From Sediminibacillus massiliensis (lineage in GTDB: Bacteria > Bacillota > Bacilli > Bacillales > Amphibacillaceae): a stretch of DNA of 64,000 nt. Positions within the stretch are counted from its first letter, which is position 1. Each line of letters starts with the position of its first letter. Under the pieces are notes generated by a model. The model was not told the origin of the DNA, ran no database searches, and saw nothing but the letters and a program-made list of their open reading frames with translations. A program made the translations under genes and the position numbers. The stretch spans positions 215,624 through 279,623 of the forward strand of contig NZ_LT732535.1 of the NCBI RefSeq assembly GCF_900156915.1, written 5' to 3'. This document shows positions 9,280 through 16,791 of this stretch, piece after piece.

Positions 9280-10382
9280 TATACTTCTTGGGATTCTTCT
9301 TTTTGTTTGGCAAAGTACTCTTCTGCAATTTTATCCACTTCGATTTTCAATTCTTCTACCATGGTTTCTTCAGGTACTTTGCGGATGATTTCTCCGTGTC
9401 GGAACAGCAATCCTTCGCCACGAGCTCCGGCTATGCCGATATCCGCTTCTCTTGCTTCCCCAGGACCGTTTACTGCACAACCGAGCACAGCAACTTTGAT
9501 AGGCGCTTTGATGGTGGAAATATACTCTTCCACTTCATTGGCGATGGAAATCAAATCGATTTCAATCCTGCCGCAAGTTGGGCAGGAAATAAGTGTCGCC
9601 GCATTGGATGCAAGCCCGAAAGACTTCAGTAACTCTCTGGCTACTTTTACTTCCTCTACAGGATCCGCACTCAAGGAAATACGCATTGTATTTCCGATGC
9701 CTTTACTGAGGATTGCTCCGAGTCCTGCCGCACTTTTCACTGTACCGGCGAATAATGTTCCGGATTCTGTGATGCCTAAGTGTAGTGGGTAAGGGATAGC
9801 TTCCGCTGCCTTTTCATATGCCTCAATGGCAAGTGGTACATCTGATGCCTTCATGGATACTACGATATCATGAAAATCAAGATCCTCTAATATTTTGATG
9901 TGATGCAATGCACTTTCTACCATGCCATCTGCTGTCGGATAACCATATTTTTCAATGATATGCCTTTCTAATGAGCCGGCATTAACTCCTATCCGGATTG
10001 GTATTCCTTTGGCTTTGGCTGCATTTACAACAGCTTCCACTTTATCCCTTTTTCCAATATTCCCCGGGTTGATGCGGATTTTATCTGCTCCGCCTTCGAT
10101 TGCTTTTAATGCCAATTTATAATTAAAGTGAATATCCACAACTAAAGGAATATTTATTCTCTTTTTAATTTCTGGTATTGCAGCTGCAGCTCTGTCGTCA
10201 GGGCATGCTACACGTACAATCTGACAGCCTGCCTCTTCCAAACGTAATATTTCATTAACAGTAGCTTCAACATCATGTGTTTTAGTTGTTGTCATTGATT
10301 GAATGACAACTTCGTTTTTTCCCCCGACCATCACGTTTCCTACCTTGACTGGTCGTGTGTCTTTTCTGTGGGTTAGTGCCAT
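9279..10382 (-). CDS. ispG: 4-hydroxy-3-methylbut-2-en-1-yl diphosphate synthase IspG
   Basis: Sixth enzyme of the MEP isoprenoid pathway (367 aa, B. subtilis YqfY). It converts ME-cPP to HMBPP, the substrate of IspH encoded at 3.9-4.8 kb. The N-terminal TIM barrel is complete ([30 protein letters not shown]). The C-terminal domain holds the 4Fe-4S cluster with C267 and C270 (SCPTCGR), C302 (GCAVNGPGE) and E309 as ligands. AAAGGAG precedes the ATG. A TTCTCA-17-TATAAT promoter stands upstream on the minus strand. Confidence 0.96.
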   Translation of the reverse strand: MALTHRKDTRPVKVGNVMVGGKNEVVIQSMTTTKTHDVEATVNEILRLEEAGCQIVRVACPDDRAAAAIPEIKKRINIPLVVDIHFNYKLALKAIEGGADKIRINPGNIGKRDKVEAVVNAAKAKGIPIRIGVNAGSLERHIIEKYGYPTADGMVESALHHIKILEDLDFHDIVVSMKASDVPLAIEAYEKAAEAIPYPLHLGITESGTLFAGTVKSAAGLGAILSKGIGNTMRISLSADPVEEVKVARELLKSFGLASNAATLISCPTCGRIEIDLISIANEVEEYISTIKAPIKVAVLGCAVNGPGEAREADIGIAGARGEGLLFRHGEIIRKVPEETMVEELKIEVDKIAEEYFAKQKEESQEV

Positions 10383-10442
10383 AAATGAATCGCTCCTTTA
10401 TATAATCGCGAACAAGAAGTGGTATTTAGAGTACCATTGCTT

Positions 10443-10471
10443 ATTATAAGGGGAAAAAGTTAAAATGAGAA
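10443..10471 (-). promoter_or_regulatory. Likely sigma-A promoter of ispG
   Basis: On the minus strand TTCTCA, 17 bp and TATAAT lie about 60 nt upstream of the ispG start. Just downstream is a short inverted repeat GGTA-n7-TACC (10422-10436). Confidence 0.45.
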
Positions 10472-10543
10472 GTATCAAAACTTATAAATATATTCCTGTT
10501 CCTTAGAAAAGTCTCCGAAGGTATCAAACAATGGTTTCTATTT

Positions 10544-10912
10544 TTATCTCTTTTCGACATAGACAGGGAAGTAGTAATTGTTTTCCGTTCTGATTTGGTG
10601 GGGATCGGTATCAGGGTTCAATGTTTCAAAGTCGGCAATGATCTGCTCTATTGGGAAAAGGACGCCGCCATGGTTAATCTCTTCTATGATAGACAGTACG
10701 GTATCGCCTGGGCCGACTTTTACCTCCACAACTTGATATCTTTTTTCTTCTTCGGCTTCCGGTTCGGAGTCATTTGTCTCCGGCTCTTGTTTGGCTGTGC
10801 TTTGTTGGGGGATGGGTTCCGTAATGACCGTTCCGATTGTCAAGTCCTTGACGATGCTGATGACAAATAGAGCTATCAAAATAACCAAGAAAGTTCTTTT
10901 GAAGAAATTCAT
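10544..10912 (-). CDS. yqfZ: LysM-domain membrane protein (YqfZ-like)
   Basis: A 122-aa protein with one N-terminal membrane anchor (about 7-24), an acidic Glu-rich linker (about 38-57) and a C-terminal LysM-like module beginning VGPGDTVLSIIEEIN. LysM domains bind peptidoglycan, so an outward-facing wall-associated role is likely. It lies upstream of ispG on the same strand, as B. subtilis yqfZ does. A GGGGAGG site precedes the ATG. It may share transcripts with ispG, but the 161-bp gap carries a separate promoter. Confidence 0.8.
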   Translation of the reverse strand: MNFFKRTFLVILIALFVISIVKDLTIGTVITEPIPQQSTAKQEPETNDSEPEAEEEKRYQVVEVKVGPGDTVLSIIEEINHGGVLFPIEQIIADFETLNPDTDPHQIRTENNYYFPVYVEKR

Positions 10913-11047
10913 TATGATTTTTTCCTCCCCTTCGTTTAATATATAAGTTCTACATAAAATATAAATACCTTTATTTTTGAAACAAAAAATATTTTCTGAT
11001 CGTATTATAAGTAAACAAAAAACAGAAAGTAGAAGGGGGCAAATCTT

Positions 11048-11674
11048 GTGGAACCTTTTTCCTCTGACTGGATCAGCTTTATCATAACTGGATTAGGTAC
11101 ACTGTTTTTACTCGGAGAAGTCTTAGTCAACATGAAAGGTTTCTTTGGCCTGCTGGGCTTCGGTTTCATCACTGTTTATTTCCTTTCTTTTTTAGAGCCT
11201 GGAACGTTTATATTGATGATGGTAATTTATTTAATAGGACTTCTGCTGATTATTATTGACGGAAAGTTATTGAACGATGGGACTTTGGCAGTGATCGGAG
11301 CAGTGTGTATGGTGCTGTCTGTCGGTCTTAGTTCTCCGAATTGGACAGCGGGTCTTTATGCCGTGATAGGGGTGGTAATCGGTGGTGCTTGTTCCCTGAT
11401 GTTCCTGAAGGTTTTCAAAAGAAGAGATATGTGGACAAAACTTGCACTTGTCGATCAACTCACCGAAGACAAAGGATACAGTACGATGAATGTTTCCTAT
11501 TCAGAATTGGTAGGTAAACAAGCTGTAACGATGACAGATATGCGGCCGGTCGGAACGATTAAGGTAGACGGTGCGGAATACAGCGCTGTCTCCAATGGAC
11601 AATGGATACCAAAAGATTCAGTGGTGAAGATAACCCAGGTAGATGGTACGAAAATCCTGGTGACAGTCAAATAA
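11048..11674 (+). CDS. NfeD-like membrane protein
   Basis: A 208-aa protein with four or five membrane segments (about 10-125) and a C-terminal OB-fold (about 150-208) containing LVGKQAVTMTDMRPVGTIKVDG, typical of the NfeD family that partners SPFH/flotillin proteins in membrane organisation. No SPFH gene is adjacent here. The start is GTG 11048, with AAGGGGGC upstream. Confidence 0.75.
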   Translation: MEPFSSDWISFIITGLGTLFLLGEVLVNMKGFFGLLGFGFITVYFLSFLEPGTFILMMVIYLIGLLLIIIDGKLLNDGTLAVIGAVCMVLSVGLSSPNWTAGLYAVIGVVIGGACSLMFLKVFKRRDMWTKLALVDQLTEDKGYSTMNVSYSELVGKQAVTMTDMRPVGTIKVDGAEYSAVSNGQWIPKDSVVKITQVDGTKILVTVK

Positions 11675-11695
11675 TCGGGTGTCTATCCCTCCATT

Positions 11696-11730
11696 AAAAA
11701 GTGCGGCATTTTAAGAATGCCGTACTTTTT
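11696..11730. terminator. Terminator after the nfeD-like gene
   Basis: A 15-bp stem (AAAAAGTGCGGCATT with AATGCCGTACTTTTT) and a 5-nt loop. Confidence 0.85.
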
Positions 11731-11822
11731 GTGTTTCAGAGCGGTAGTTCTTTCTCTTTTTGGGTACATACAAGTAATAGTCACTAATATAAAGGAGTGA
11801 GGCGACTGACAAATAGTGCCAT

Positions 11823-11836
11823 GTCTTGTACAAGAC
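11823..11836. promoter_or_regulatory. 14-bp perfect palindrome of unknown role
   Basis: GTCTTGTACAAGAC is perfectly self-complementary and lies in the 356-bp gap before the phosphate symporter gene. It could be an operator, but no regulator is known to me for this sequence. Nothing else in the gap before 11925 looks functional. Confidence 0.3.
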
Positions 11837-11924
11837 TGTTCAGGAATAATTAATTTCAATGAAGCAAGAATAAGGTTTGACTGTCGAAGTAATAAACGGA
11901 AATTCCGGGATAGACTCGAAAAAT

Positions 11925-11985
11925 GTAAAATTAACGTAAATTTTACCGAAAAAATCTTTACAAAGCATTTAGCAATCATTAATAA
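11925..11985 (+). promoter_or_regulatory. Promoter region of the Na/Pi symporter gene
   Basis: An inverted repeat GTAAAATT-n6-AATTTTAC (11925-11946) contains TTAACG-n5-TTTACC, an 11-bp spacing like a PhoP half-site pair. It is followed by TTTACA (11957-11962), 17 bp and TAATAA. Phosphate control is suggested but not shown. Confidence 0.35.
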
Positions 11986-12030
11986 TGAGAAAGTTGGAAT
12001 TGAATTAACTTGTTTGAAGGGATGATTGAT

Positions 12031-13662
12031 TTGAATATTGATATTCAAACACTGATATTTGAATTTGTAGGCGGGCTGGGTATTTTCCTTCTCGGTCTGA
12101 AATTTATGGGGGATGGCCTGCAAAAGTCTGCGGGCGACCGTCTTCGAGACATTCTCGACCGTTTTACCAGCAACCCGTTCATGGGAGTTTTGGCAGGTAT
12201 TATTGTTACTATCTTAATTCAGAGTAGTTCCGGAACTACCGTGTTGACCGTTGGTTTGGTAAATGCAGGTTTTATGACGTTAAGGCAGTCGATCGGTGTC
12301 ATTATGGGGGCAAACATCGGAACTACAGTCACTGCTTTTATCATCGGTATCGACCTTGGCGCGTATGCCTTGCCGATCATGGCGGTTGGTGCTTTACTTT
12401 TGTTCTTCTTTAAAAACAATAAAGTATCTTATATTGGTCAAACTATCTTTGGCTTTGGTTCTCTATTTTATGGATTGGAATTGATGAGTGCTGGAATGTC
12501 TCCGTTGAGGGAGGTACAGGCATTTCAGGATTTGACACTGAACATGAGTTCAAACCCGGTACTTGGTGTTGTTATTGGTACCCTGTTTACCTTTATTGTT
12601 CAAAGTTCCAGTGCAACGATCGGTATTCTGCAAGGGTTGTTCGAGCAAGGCGCTATCGATTTGAATGCAGCGCTGCCAGTATTGTTCGGTGATAACATTG
12701 GTACAACCATTACAGCTATCCTGGCTTCGATCGGTGCAAGTATAGCCGCGAAACGTGCTGCATTTACTCATGTTATCTTCAATTTGATTGGGACAACCAT
12801 CTTTTTAATCCTTTTAGGTCTGTTTACAAGGTATGTTGAGTTCTTGCAGTCTGCCTTTAATTTGAATCCTGAAATGACGATTGCGTTTGCGCATGGTAGT
12901 TTCAACATCGTCAACACAGTTATACAGTTTCCTTTCATCGCAGGATTGGCATTTATCGTAACAAAGCTGATTCCTGGAGAAGACGCGGTCGTAGAGTACA
13001 AAGCAAAGCATTTAGATCCGATTTTCATACAGCAATCTCCTACCGTGGCTTTGGATCAAGCTAAGGAGGAAGTGATCCGTATGGGTGAATATGCGCACAA
13101 AGGGTTAGAAGAATCCAGCCTTTATTTGAACAATCATACCCAAAAGCATGCGGATATGGCATTGCAAATAGAAGGAGCACTGAATAATCTTGATAAGGAA
13201 ATCACGAATTATTTAGTCAGTTTGTCTGGAACATCTTTTTCCGAGGCGGATAGTGCCAAGCATACAGCATTGATGGACTCTGTAAGAGATATAGAGAGAA
13301 TTGGCGACCATTTTGAAAACATTGTTGAACTGGTGGATTACAAAATATCAAATAAAGTAAATATCACAGAACAAGCTCTTCAAGATTTGAACGATATGTT
13401 TGACTTAACTCTAATCACTGTAAAACAAGCCATAAGCTCACTTGGCAATATGGACAAGGAAGAGGCATTGGCAGTTGTTCAAAAGGAAGATCAAATAGAT
13501 CAGATGGAAAGGGCTTATCGTAAAAAGCATATTATCCGTATGAACGAAGGTTCGTGCACAGGGCCTGCCGGTATTGTGTTTGTCGACATTATCAGTAATT
13601 TGGAAAGAATCGGCGACCATGCTGTAAATATAGCGGAAGAAGTATTGGGAGAAGCAAGATAA
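12031..13662 (+). CDS. Na+/phosphate cotransporter with PhoU-like domain
   Basis: A 543-aa NptA/PhoB-type sodium-phosphate symporter. Two repeated membrane halves carry the family's QSSS signatures (IQSSSGTTVL and VQSSSATIGI) within about 10-310. The C-terminal 200 residues form a PhoU-like helical domain, with ERIGDH occurring twice as in PhoU. It imports phosphate using the sodium gradient, which fits a salt-tolerant host. I prefer TTG 12031, eight bases after AAGGGA, giving MNIDIQ; an in-frame TTG at 12010 would add seven residues. Confidence 0.88.
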   Translation: MNIDIQTLIFEFVGGLGIFLLGLKFMGDGLQKSAGDRLRDILDRFTSNPFMGVLAGIIVTILIQSSSGTTVLTVGLVNAGFMTLRQSIGVIMGANIGTTVTAFIIGIDLGAYALPIMAVGALLLFFFKNNKVSYIGQTIFGFGSLFYGLELMSAGMSPLREVQAFQDLTLNMSSNPVLGVVIGTLFTFIVQSSSATIGILQGLFEQGAIDLNAALPVLFGDNIGTTITAILASIGASIAAKRAAFTHVIFNLIGTTIFLILLGLFTRYVEFLQSAFNLNPEMTIAFAHGSFNIVNTVIQFPFIAGLAFIVTKLIPGEDAVVEYKAKHLDPIFIQQSPTVALDQAKEEVIRMGEYAHKGLEESSLYLNNHTQKHADMALQIEGALNNLDKEITNYLVSLSGTSFSEADSAKHTALMDSVRDIERIGDHFENIVELVDYKISNKVNITEQALQDLNDMFDLTLITVKQAISSLGNMDKEEALAVVQKEDQIDQMERAYRKKHIIRMNEGSCTGPAGIVFVDIISNLERIGDHAVNIAEEVLGEAR

Positions 13663-13664
13663 TA

Positions 13665-13704
13665 AAAAAGGCGGAGACAATTGAATTGCTGTCTCCGCCT
13701 TTTT
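13665..13704. terminator. Terminator after the Na/Pi symporter gene
   Basis: A 15-bp perfect stem AAAAAGGCGGAGACA with a 10-nt loop and a closing T tract. Confidence 0.9.
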
Positions 13705-13820
13705 AAAAAAAATATTTCATAAAATTACTAAAAAAATCTTGAATGATGGTGGCGGACGTGCTATATTATTTTTGTTGCCGATTTACGAAACAACTTTTCA
13801 AGATTTTTTTCGAGAAAGTG

Positions 13821-13849
13821 TTGACAGAATTTCGATAACAAGTTACAAT
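13821..13849 (+). promoter_or_regulatory. Sigma-A promoter of the tRNA cluster
   Basis: TTGACA, exactly 17 bp, then TACAAT, about 45 nt before the first tRNA. Near-consensus strength suits a stable-RNA operon. Confidence 0.75.
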
Positions 13850-13895
13850 ATATCTTGTCGCTTCGATTGAATGGTTTTTAAATTACATAACTTGT

Positions 13896-13970
13896 TCCAC
13901 AGTAGCTCAGTGGTAGAGCAATCGGCTGTTAACCGATCGGTCGTAGGTTCGAATCCTACCTGTGGAGCCA
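13896..13970 (+). tRNA. tRNA-Asn (GTT)
   Basis: Cloverleaf with acceptor TCCACAG/CTGTGGA, anticodon loop CTGTTAA, a TTCGAAT T-loop and an encoded CCA. First of six tRNAs apparently sharing one promoter. Confidence 0.96.
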
Positions 13971-13971
13971 T

Positions 13972-14048
13972 GGCGGTGTAGCTCAGCTGGCGAGAGCGTA
14001 CGGTTCATACCCGTGAGGTCGGGGGTTCGATCCCCTCCACCGCCACCA
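13972..14048 (+). tRNA. tRNA-Met (CAT), elongator
   Basis: Acceptor GGCGGTG/CACCGCC, anticodon CAT in loop TTCATAC, encoded CCA. The GGCGGTG start and body match elongator Met rather than the initiator, which normally begins CGCGGG. Confidence 0.9.
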
Positions 14049-14060
14049 ATAAAAAATCAT

Positions 14061-14137
14061 GGCGGTCGTGGCGAAGGGGTTAACGCACCGGATTGTGGCT
14101 CCGGCATTCATGGGTTCGATTCCCATCGGTCGCCCCA
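14061..14137 (+). tRNA. tRNA-His (GTG)
   Basis: Anticodon GTG in loop TTGTGGC. Pairing g14061 with c14134 gives an eight-pair acceptor, meaning the extra G-1:C73 identity pair of tRNA-His is encoded. CCA is encoded. Confidence 0.93.
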
Positions 14138-14164
14138 TACACATACTTTACTATTAATTAACAG

Positions 14165-14241
14165 GGACCCTTAGCTCAGCTGGTTAGAGCTATCGGCTCA
14201 TAACCGATCGGTCGCAGGTTCGAGTCCTGCAGGGTCCACCA
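14165..14241 (+). tRNA. tRNA-Ile2 (CAT, lysidine type)
   Basis: Acceptor GGACCCT/AGGGTCC, anticodon CAT in loop CTCATAA, encoded CCA. The body matches the minor Ile tRNA whose C34 is converted to lysidine by TilS to read AUA, not a Met tRNA. Confidence 0.85.
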
Positions 14242-14251
14242 TTTTAATAGA

Positions 14252-14344
14252 GGAGGATTACCCAAGTCTGGCTGAAGGGAGCGGTCTTGAAAACCGCCAG
14301 GGGCTTCACCGCCCGCGGGGGTTCGAATCCCTCATCCTCCTCCA
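14252..14344 (+). tRNA. tRNA-Ser (TGA)
   Basis: A 93-nt class II tRNA with a long variable arm, acceptor GGAGGAT/ATCCTCC, anticodon TGA and encoded CCA. The discriminator base reads T rather than the usual G of Ser tRNAs. Confidence 0.93.
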
Positions 14345-14387
14345 TTTACATAATTGATTATTGTTGTGCAAATTTAATACTACTCTT

Positions 14388-14460
<73 letters not shown>

Positions 14461-14465
14461 TCATG

Positions 14466-14499
14466 AAAAAAGTCCAAGCAGAATGCTTGGGCTTTTTTT
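14466..14499 (+). terminator. Terminator of the tRNA cluster
   Basis: An AAGTCCAAGCA/TGCTTGGGCTT stem with a 3-nt loop and seven T. Confidence 0.88.
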
Positions 14500-14572
14500 G
14501 ATACAAAAACTTGAATTTTCATATGCATAAAAGTTGCAAGAAAAAATGGGCTTTGATAACCTTGCTTTAAAA

Positions 14573-14594
14573 GGAAAAACAATAATTGTTTTCC
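14573..14594. promoter_or_regulatory. Dyad upstream of sodA
   Basis: GGAAAAACAAT and ATTGTTTTCC form an inverted repeat around one central A with a single-base bulge, 29 nt before the sodA start. It may be an operator or a 5' UTR hairpin; nothing decides between them. Confidence 0.35.
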
Positions 14595-14622
14595 TGTACA
14601 TATTAAATAAGGAGGAATTGAA

Positions 14623-15234
14623 ATGGCTAAATTCGAACTACCAGAACTACCTTATGCTTATGATGCATTAGAACCGCACATTGATAAGGAAACAATGAAC
14701 ATTCATCACACTAAACACCATAATACGTATGTGACAAAGTTAAACGGTGCAATTGAAGGAAATGCCGATTTGGAAAGCAAATCTTTGGAAGAATTACTTT
14801 CTGATTTAGACAGCGTACCGGCTGATGTACGTACCGCAGTTCGCAATAATGGCGGCGGCCATGCAAACCATTCACTGTTTTGGACTATCTTGTCTCCAAA
14901 TGGTGGAGGAGAACCTACTGGTGAGTTGGCAGACAAAATTAACGCCAAATTTGGCAGCTTCGACAAATTCAAAGAAGAGTTTGGCGCTGCAGCCACAGGC
15001 CGTTTCGGATCAGGCTGGGCTTGGTTGATCGTTAATAACGGTGAATTGGAAATCACAAGCACGCCTAACCAGGATACTCCGATCATGGAAGGTAAAACTC
15101 CAGTATTAGGTCTAGATGTTTGGGAACACGCTTACTATTTGAAATATCAAAACAAGCGTCCAGATTACATTTCCGCTTTCTGGAATGTCGTTAATTGGGA
15201 TGAAGTTTCCAAGCGATATGAATCTGCAAAATAA
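14623..15234 (+). CDS. sodA: Manganese superoxide dismutase
   Basis: Cytosolic Mn (or Mn/Fe) superoxide dismutase, 203 aa, converting superoxide to peroxide and oxygen. The four metal ligands are H28 (NIHHT), H83 (ANHSLFW), D165 and H169 (DVWEHAYY). The helical hairpin and alpha/beta domains are complete. AAGGAGG stands seven bases before the ATG. It lies between the tRNA cluster terminator and its own terminator, so it is monocistronic. The position before yqgE and pbpA matches B. subtilis. Confidence 0.97.
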   Translation: MAKFELPELPYAYDALEPHIDKETMNIHHTKHHNTYVTKLNGAIEGNADLESKSLEELLSDLDSVPADVRTAVRNNGGGHANHSLFWTILSPNGGGEPTGELADKINAKFGSFDKFKEEFGAAATGRFGSGWAWLIVNNGELEITSTPNQDTPIMEGKTPVLGLDVWEHAYYLKYQNKRPDYISAFWNVVNWDEVSKRYESAK

Positions 15235-15249
15235 TAAGTAATCATTTAA

Positions 15250-15285
15250 CCCCCGGAGCTGGAAAAAGCTCTGGGGGTTTTTTTA
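15250..15285 (+). terminator. Terminator after sodA
   Basis: A GC-rich CCCCCGGAGCT/AGCTCTGGGGG stem is followed by seven T. Confidence 0.92.
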
Positions 15286-15371
15286 ATCTTAAAATATTCC
15301 AATTCTGTATCTGCTGAATAACTGCCTTTTATTTGAAAACACTAATTATAACAGTAAAGGAGACAGCAGAT

Positions 15372-16649
15372 ATGAAAAAATCACTAAAGGTTATAATGGG
15401 AGATATAGAAGTTGACCGGGATTTGAAATTGCTTTTGACGATAGGCGGATTGTATTCTCTTGGAATATTTTTATCTAATACTTTTGTGAATATTTACTTA
15501 TGGAAGCAATCGGGCGATTTTATCGACATTGCATTTTATAATCTTGCCATTTTTATCTTGCAACCCCTCACTTTCATCCTTGCTGGCAGGTGGGCTAAAA
15601 AAGTGGACAGGGTGATCGTACTTAGATTAGGGGTGATTTTTTTATCCCTTTTTTTTATGGCTGTCCTTCTTGCAGGAGAAAGAGCAGCGACCTATAATAT
15701 AATATTGGGTGGATTGTTGGGAATCGGCTATGGATTTTACTGGTTGGCTTTCAATGTCCTGACGTTTGAAGTGACAGAACCGGAAACGAGGGACTTTTTC
15801 AACGGATTCCTGGGATTATTGCAATCATTCGGCGGAATGATCGGTCCGGTCGTCGCAGGGTATGTTATTTCCCGCATGGAGGAGTTCAGAGGATATACAG
15901 TTATCTTTGCTATTTCTTTCAGTTTGTTTGCCATGGCAGTCGTCTGCACTCTTTTTTTGAACAGGCGCTCGGCGAAAGGGAATTTTTCGTTCCGGCGTAT
16001 TTTCGATGAAAGAAAAAACAATTTAGCATGGAAAAGAATTTTATACGCTCATTCCTTCCAAGGATTAAGAGAAGGTATCTTTGTATTTATCATTTCCGTT
16101 TGGGTATACGTGGTGACGCAGAGTGAGTTCGCCCTCGGAACCTTCAATTTGGTTTTTTCAGGCTTTTCGTTCGTGTTTTACTACCTTGCGACACGATTCA
16201 TCAAACCCCGAATGAGGAAATGGTCCATCTTTGTGGGTGGTTTGTCTTTATTTTTATCGATTTTCCTTATTCTTGTTCATATGAACTATACAACATTGTT
16301 AATTTATGCTGGCATTATCGGTATGTCTTATCCGATTTTGTTTGTACCTTATTCTTCCATGACTTATGATGTTATCGGCAAAGCCTGGAACGCTGCTGAG
16401 ATGAGAATAGAGTATATAGTAGTACGGGAGTTGTTTGTCAATTTAGGAAGGGTCAGTTCGATTGTCCTGTTTCTGATTACGGTTCCTTTGTTTTCTGCGG
16501 AGTCCGCAATCCCGTATTTATTGGTGATAGCAGGAGCCGGACACTTCATTATTTATTTCTTCATCAAAGAAATAAATATAAAAACACCAGAAACAGACCG
16601 CGAGCATGTGGCATTAGGGCAGCAGCTGTCAGATGAAGAAAATCGGTGA
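15372..16649 (+). CDS. yqgE: MFS transporter (YqgE-like)
   Basis: A 425-aa major facilitator superfamily permease with about 12 membrane segments, cytoplasmic N-terminus and acidic C-terminus. The substrate is unknown. Its place between sodA and a pbpA-type gene is that of B. subtilis yqgE. ATG 15372 is chosen because AAAGGAGAC lies nine bases upstream; the open frame begins 13 codons earlier without a ribosome site. Confidence 0.85.
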   Translation: MKKSLKVIMGDIEVDRDLKLLLTIGGLYSLGIFLSNTFVNIYLWKQSGDFIDIAFYNLAIFILQPLTFILAGRWAKKVDRVIVLRLGVIFLSLFFMAVLLAGERAATYNIILGGLLGIGYGFYWLAFNVLTFEVTEPETRDFFNGFLGLLQSFGGMIGPVVAGYVISRMEEFRGYTVIFAISFSLFAMAVVCTLFLNRRSAKGNFSFRRIFDERKNNLAWKRILYAHSFQGLREGIFVFIISVWVYVVTQSEFALGTFNLVFSGFSFVFYYLATRFIKPRMRKWSIFVGGLSLFLSIFLILVHMNYTTLLIYAGIIGMSYPILFVPYSSMTYDVIGKAWNAAEMRIEYIVVRELFVNLGRVSSIVLFLITVPLFSAESAIPYLLVIAGAGHFIIYFFIKEINIKTPETDREHVALGQQLSDEENR

Positions 16650-16677
16650 TTAACCTATAGTAGGAGCCCCAGAATGG

Positions 16678-16686
16678 TGTTATAAT
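16678..16686 (+). promoter_or_regulatory. Extended -10 promoter of pbpA
   Basis: TGTTATAAT matches an extended -10 (TGn-TATAAT) about 105 nt upstream of the penicillin-binding protein gene. The -35 is poor. Confidence 0.4.
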
Positions 16687-16791
16687 GAAAGGAATGTTTT
16701 TAATAAAATTCCAAAGCCTGTCAGTTCGTTACGTCTATAGGATTTTCGGGGAATAAGCAGTACCCATTTTAAAAGAAAAAGGGGGAGCGAG

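Noticed and set aside
11816-12025. 69-aa plus-strand open frame before the Na/Pi symporter
   Set aside because: The only AAAGGAG is about 15-20 bases too far, and the frame crosses the palindrome and promoter elements.
13962-14174. Open frame across the tRNA cluster
   Set aside because: It lies wholly over tRNA-Met, tRNA-His and flanking sequence.
14165-14241. Second tRNA-Met by anticodon CAT
   Set aside because: The GGACCCT acceptor and body match the lysidine-modified Ile2 tRNA instead.
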